Below are positions 62,610 through 64,000 of a DNA stretch of 64,000 bases, one piece after another. The notes below the pieces were generated by a model, which was not told where the DNA came from, ran no database searches, and saw only the letters and a program-made list of their open reading frames with translations. Made by a program: the position numbers and the translations under genes. The DNA is from Diphasiastrum complanatum (lineage: Eukaryota > Streptophyta > Lycopodiopsida > Lycopodiales > Lycopodiaceae): assembly GCA_029204225.1 (NCBI GenBank), contig CM055092.1, positions 47,166,777-47,230,776 on the forward strand. The letters are read 5' to 3'. How positions within the stretch are numbered: the stretch's first letter is position 1; each line of letters begins with the position of its first letter.

Positions 62610-62945
62610 TTTGCGTCTTTATATTGGAAGTGTTGACAAATCACCAATCATTTGAGATGCCAAAACCCGTGATGTGAAACATCCGTTTGAGTATCATACT
62701 GGTAAGTCGAAAGCAACAAGTTCCATTTTAAAACTTTGCTAATAATATGTTCAGTTGCTTTGAACGGGCCAGTTTGGAATTTAACATACAAATGTTTGCA
62801 GCACCAACTGTTGATGTGCATTGGCATAACAATATCTCATTTGCAACGTGCTCAACGGATCATCTAATATATGTATGCAACTTGGGAGAGCAAAGCCACA
62901 TCAAATCGTTTTCTAAGAATGACATATCGTTGAATGTGTCGTCTG
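62610..62945 (+). pseudogene. HOS15: HOS15/TBL1-like WD40 gene fragment, two exons
   Basis: Exon one ends at 62701 and encodes GSVDKSPII, a stop where the family has Trp, then DAKTRDVKHPFEYHT, with a GT donor. Exon two begins after AG at 62801 and encodes APTVDVHWHNNISFATCSTD and HLIYVCNLGEQSHIKSFS. The phases of the two exons match exactly, and the sequence fits consecutive WD40 blades of plant HOS15 (TBL1-type chromatin repressor subunit, nuclear). The Trp-to-stop change and loss of similarity after about 62915 show it is a pseudogene fragment. Confidence 0.78.
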
Positions 62946-63126
62946 TTCCATACTGTGCTGCACATGGAGATGAACCTGCAGCACCAAACCGTCCAGTATA
63001 AGCGTAAATAAACTTTTGTCCAAGCCAGTAACCTTGAAAGTAGTACAGGGAAGCATAAAGACATCGAGTTTTGGAGAAATCAATGCATGCACATGCACTC
63101 ATATAGACACGCACACAAGCACAAAA

Positions 63127-63270
63127 ATCCACACACACACACACACACACCCTAAACCCACACACACACTCCGTAAACACACGCATACACACACACACAC
63201 ACATGGCACACACATACACACACACACAACACATGGCACACAACACATGCACACACACACACACAGAAAG
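63127..63270. repeat. (CA)n-rich simple repeat
   Basis: Interrupted CA dinucleotide repeat. Long Thr-His and Cys-Val frames across it on both strands are artefacts. A Helitron-like hairpin GCCCATCAACGACGGGC follows at 63382-63398 without CTAG. Confidence 0.95.
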
Positions 63271-63569
63271 CCATTAAGGCACGCACAGACACGCATGCAT
63301 GCACGCATGCACGCGCACATAGCTGCCATCTTTGCACGTCCGCTATTGACGCATGCCCGCCATCGACGCACGCCCGCCATTGCCCATCAACGACGGGCAC
63401 TCTGCGTGTGTCCCTCAACACAACGAATGTGTGTGTGTGTGTGTGCACGCACGTGCATGCGCGCACACACACACATTTCCATATAAAAAACCTTTTGTGG
63501 ATGAGATATATTGTATGAAGTATAGAGTTTAGAGTCCTTTTTTCTCCTTCTCTCTTTCCCACGGGCCCC

Positions 63570-63571
<2 letters not shown>

Positions 63572-63624
<53 letters not shown>
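63572..63624. repeat. (TC)n microsatellite, about 53 bp
   Basis: Uninterrupted TC repeat. Confidence 0.97.
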
Positions 63625-63626
<2 letters not shown>

Positions 63627-63683
63627 CACAGGCCGACCAACCACCCATAGAGGGAGGGAGGTCCCTCCATGGCCCTACAAAAA

Positions 63684-63994
63684 AATGAAGAAGGTTAAAA
63701 TGTGTGTGTGTATATATATAAAAACAAGGGGGTGCCTCCATTCCATTAAAAGTAAATATATCAATATTTAAACTTATGTACACTTTTGCGCATGTGTATG
63801 GGTGCACCCATGCATCCTCCTCCCCTCACCCATGCATGAGCTTTTTTTAACTAAAAAACTTGGGGAGGAGGATGCATGTATGGGAAACTTTGGGGGGGGG
63901 GGGAGTAAATATTTATAGATTTACTTTTAATGGAATGGAGGCACCCCTTTGTTTATATATCTACACACACACACACATTTTAACCTTCTTCATT
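63684..63994. mobile_element. Terminal inverted repeat element with a nested foldback-family copy
   Basis: 63684-63772 pairs with 63905-63994 in inverted orientation (GAAGAAGGTTAAAATGTGTG, GGGTGCCTCCATTCCATTAA). The loop holds a single-arm copy of the GATGCATG family (63765-63885) and a G-run. Right flank is beyond the window. Confidence 0.8.
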
Positions 63995-64000
63995 TTCTTT

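Noticed and set aside
62860-63486. Cys/Val-rich and Thr/His-rich frames of 134-172 codons
   Set aside because: Artefacts of the CA dinucleotide repeat.

Overview
This window is nuclear DNA of a seed plant, most likely a non-grass flowering plant. The evidence is a plant-type BET bromodomain (GTE) gene with short GT-AG introns, remnants of plant subtilase, 4CL-like and HOS15-like genes, and a dense nest of Ty1/copia and Ty3/gypsy LTR retrotransposons. Plant-type primer-binding sites are present: initiator tRNA-Met sites for copia, and sites of the TTGGCGCCxTTGCCGGGGA type for gypsy. Long (GA)n tracts are common. The species cannot be told from the sequence. There are no bacterial operons, rRNA, tRNA genes or CRISPR arrays.

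Layout. 0-16.5 kb is a retrotransposon graveyard. It holds a broken gypsy pol (RT, RNase H, integrase; 0-3.45 kb) and its 3' LTR carrying a large foldback element. Next comes a long unidentified broken ORF with a coiled coil (5.7-8.9 kb), then a gypsy LTR plus PBS (8.9-9.74 kb). A gypsy gag lies on the minus strand (12.6-14.5 kb), followed by a copia RNase H end with its LTR. 16.5-26.7 kb is mostly unassigned, with weak remnants of a K/E-rich, possibly BAH-containing gene. 26.7-30.1 kb holds the only intact host gene: a four-exon GTE gene on the minus strand with a GC-rich 5' end.

30-57 kb is again transposon-rich: a 124-bp MITE with a 9-bp target duplication, several gag-protease copia relics, degenerate transposase-like coding DNA, and Helitron-like 3' ends. 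The best-preserved mobile element is a copia element on the minus strand (40.1-44.3 kb) with an unbroken 726-codon gag-protease frame but no RT or RNase H. It sits inside a subtilase pseudogene. Its 3' LTR and the subtilase are both split by an inversion of about 4.2 kb (35.91-40.10 kb). The missing LTR half and the missing subtilase half lie together, inverted, at 35.9-36.5 kb, and a 5-bp target duplication (TAGTA) is recovered when the inversion is undone on paper.

53.7-55.3 kb contains a decayed, probably multi-exon gene whose C-terminal part has the SAM-binding signature of amino (N6-adenine/N4-cytosine) DNA methylases. That is unexpected in plant DNA and is the best candidate here for something undescribed. 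55.9-57.06 kb is a gypsy 5' LTR, PBS and gag start, abutting a 4CL-like pseudogene fragment (57.1-57.8 kb). 58-64 kb holds GC-rich minisatellites, a HOS15-like WD40 pseudogene (62.6-62.9 kb), CA/GA microsatellites and a nested foldback element at the right edge.

The genes do not form a pathway. The GTE gene stands alone as the functional gene in a repeat-rich interval, and the other host-gene pieces are fragments scattered or interrupted by transposons.
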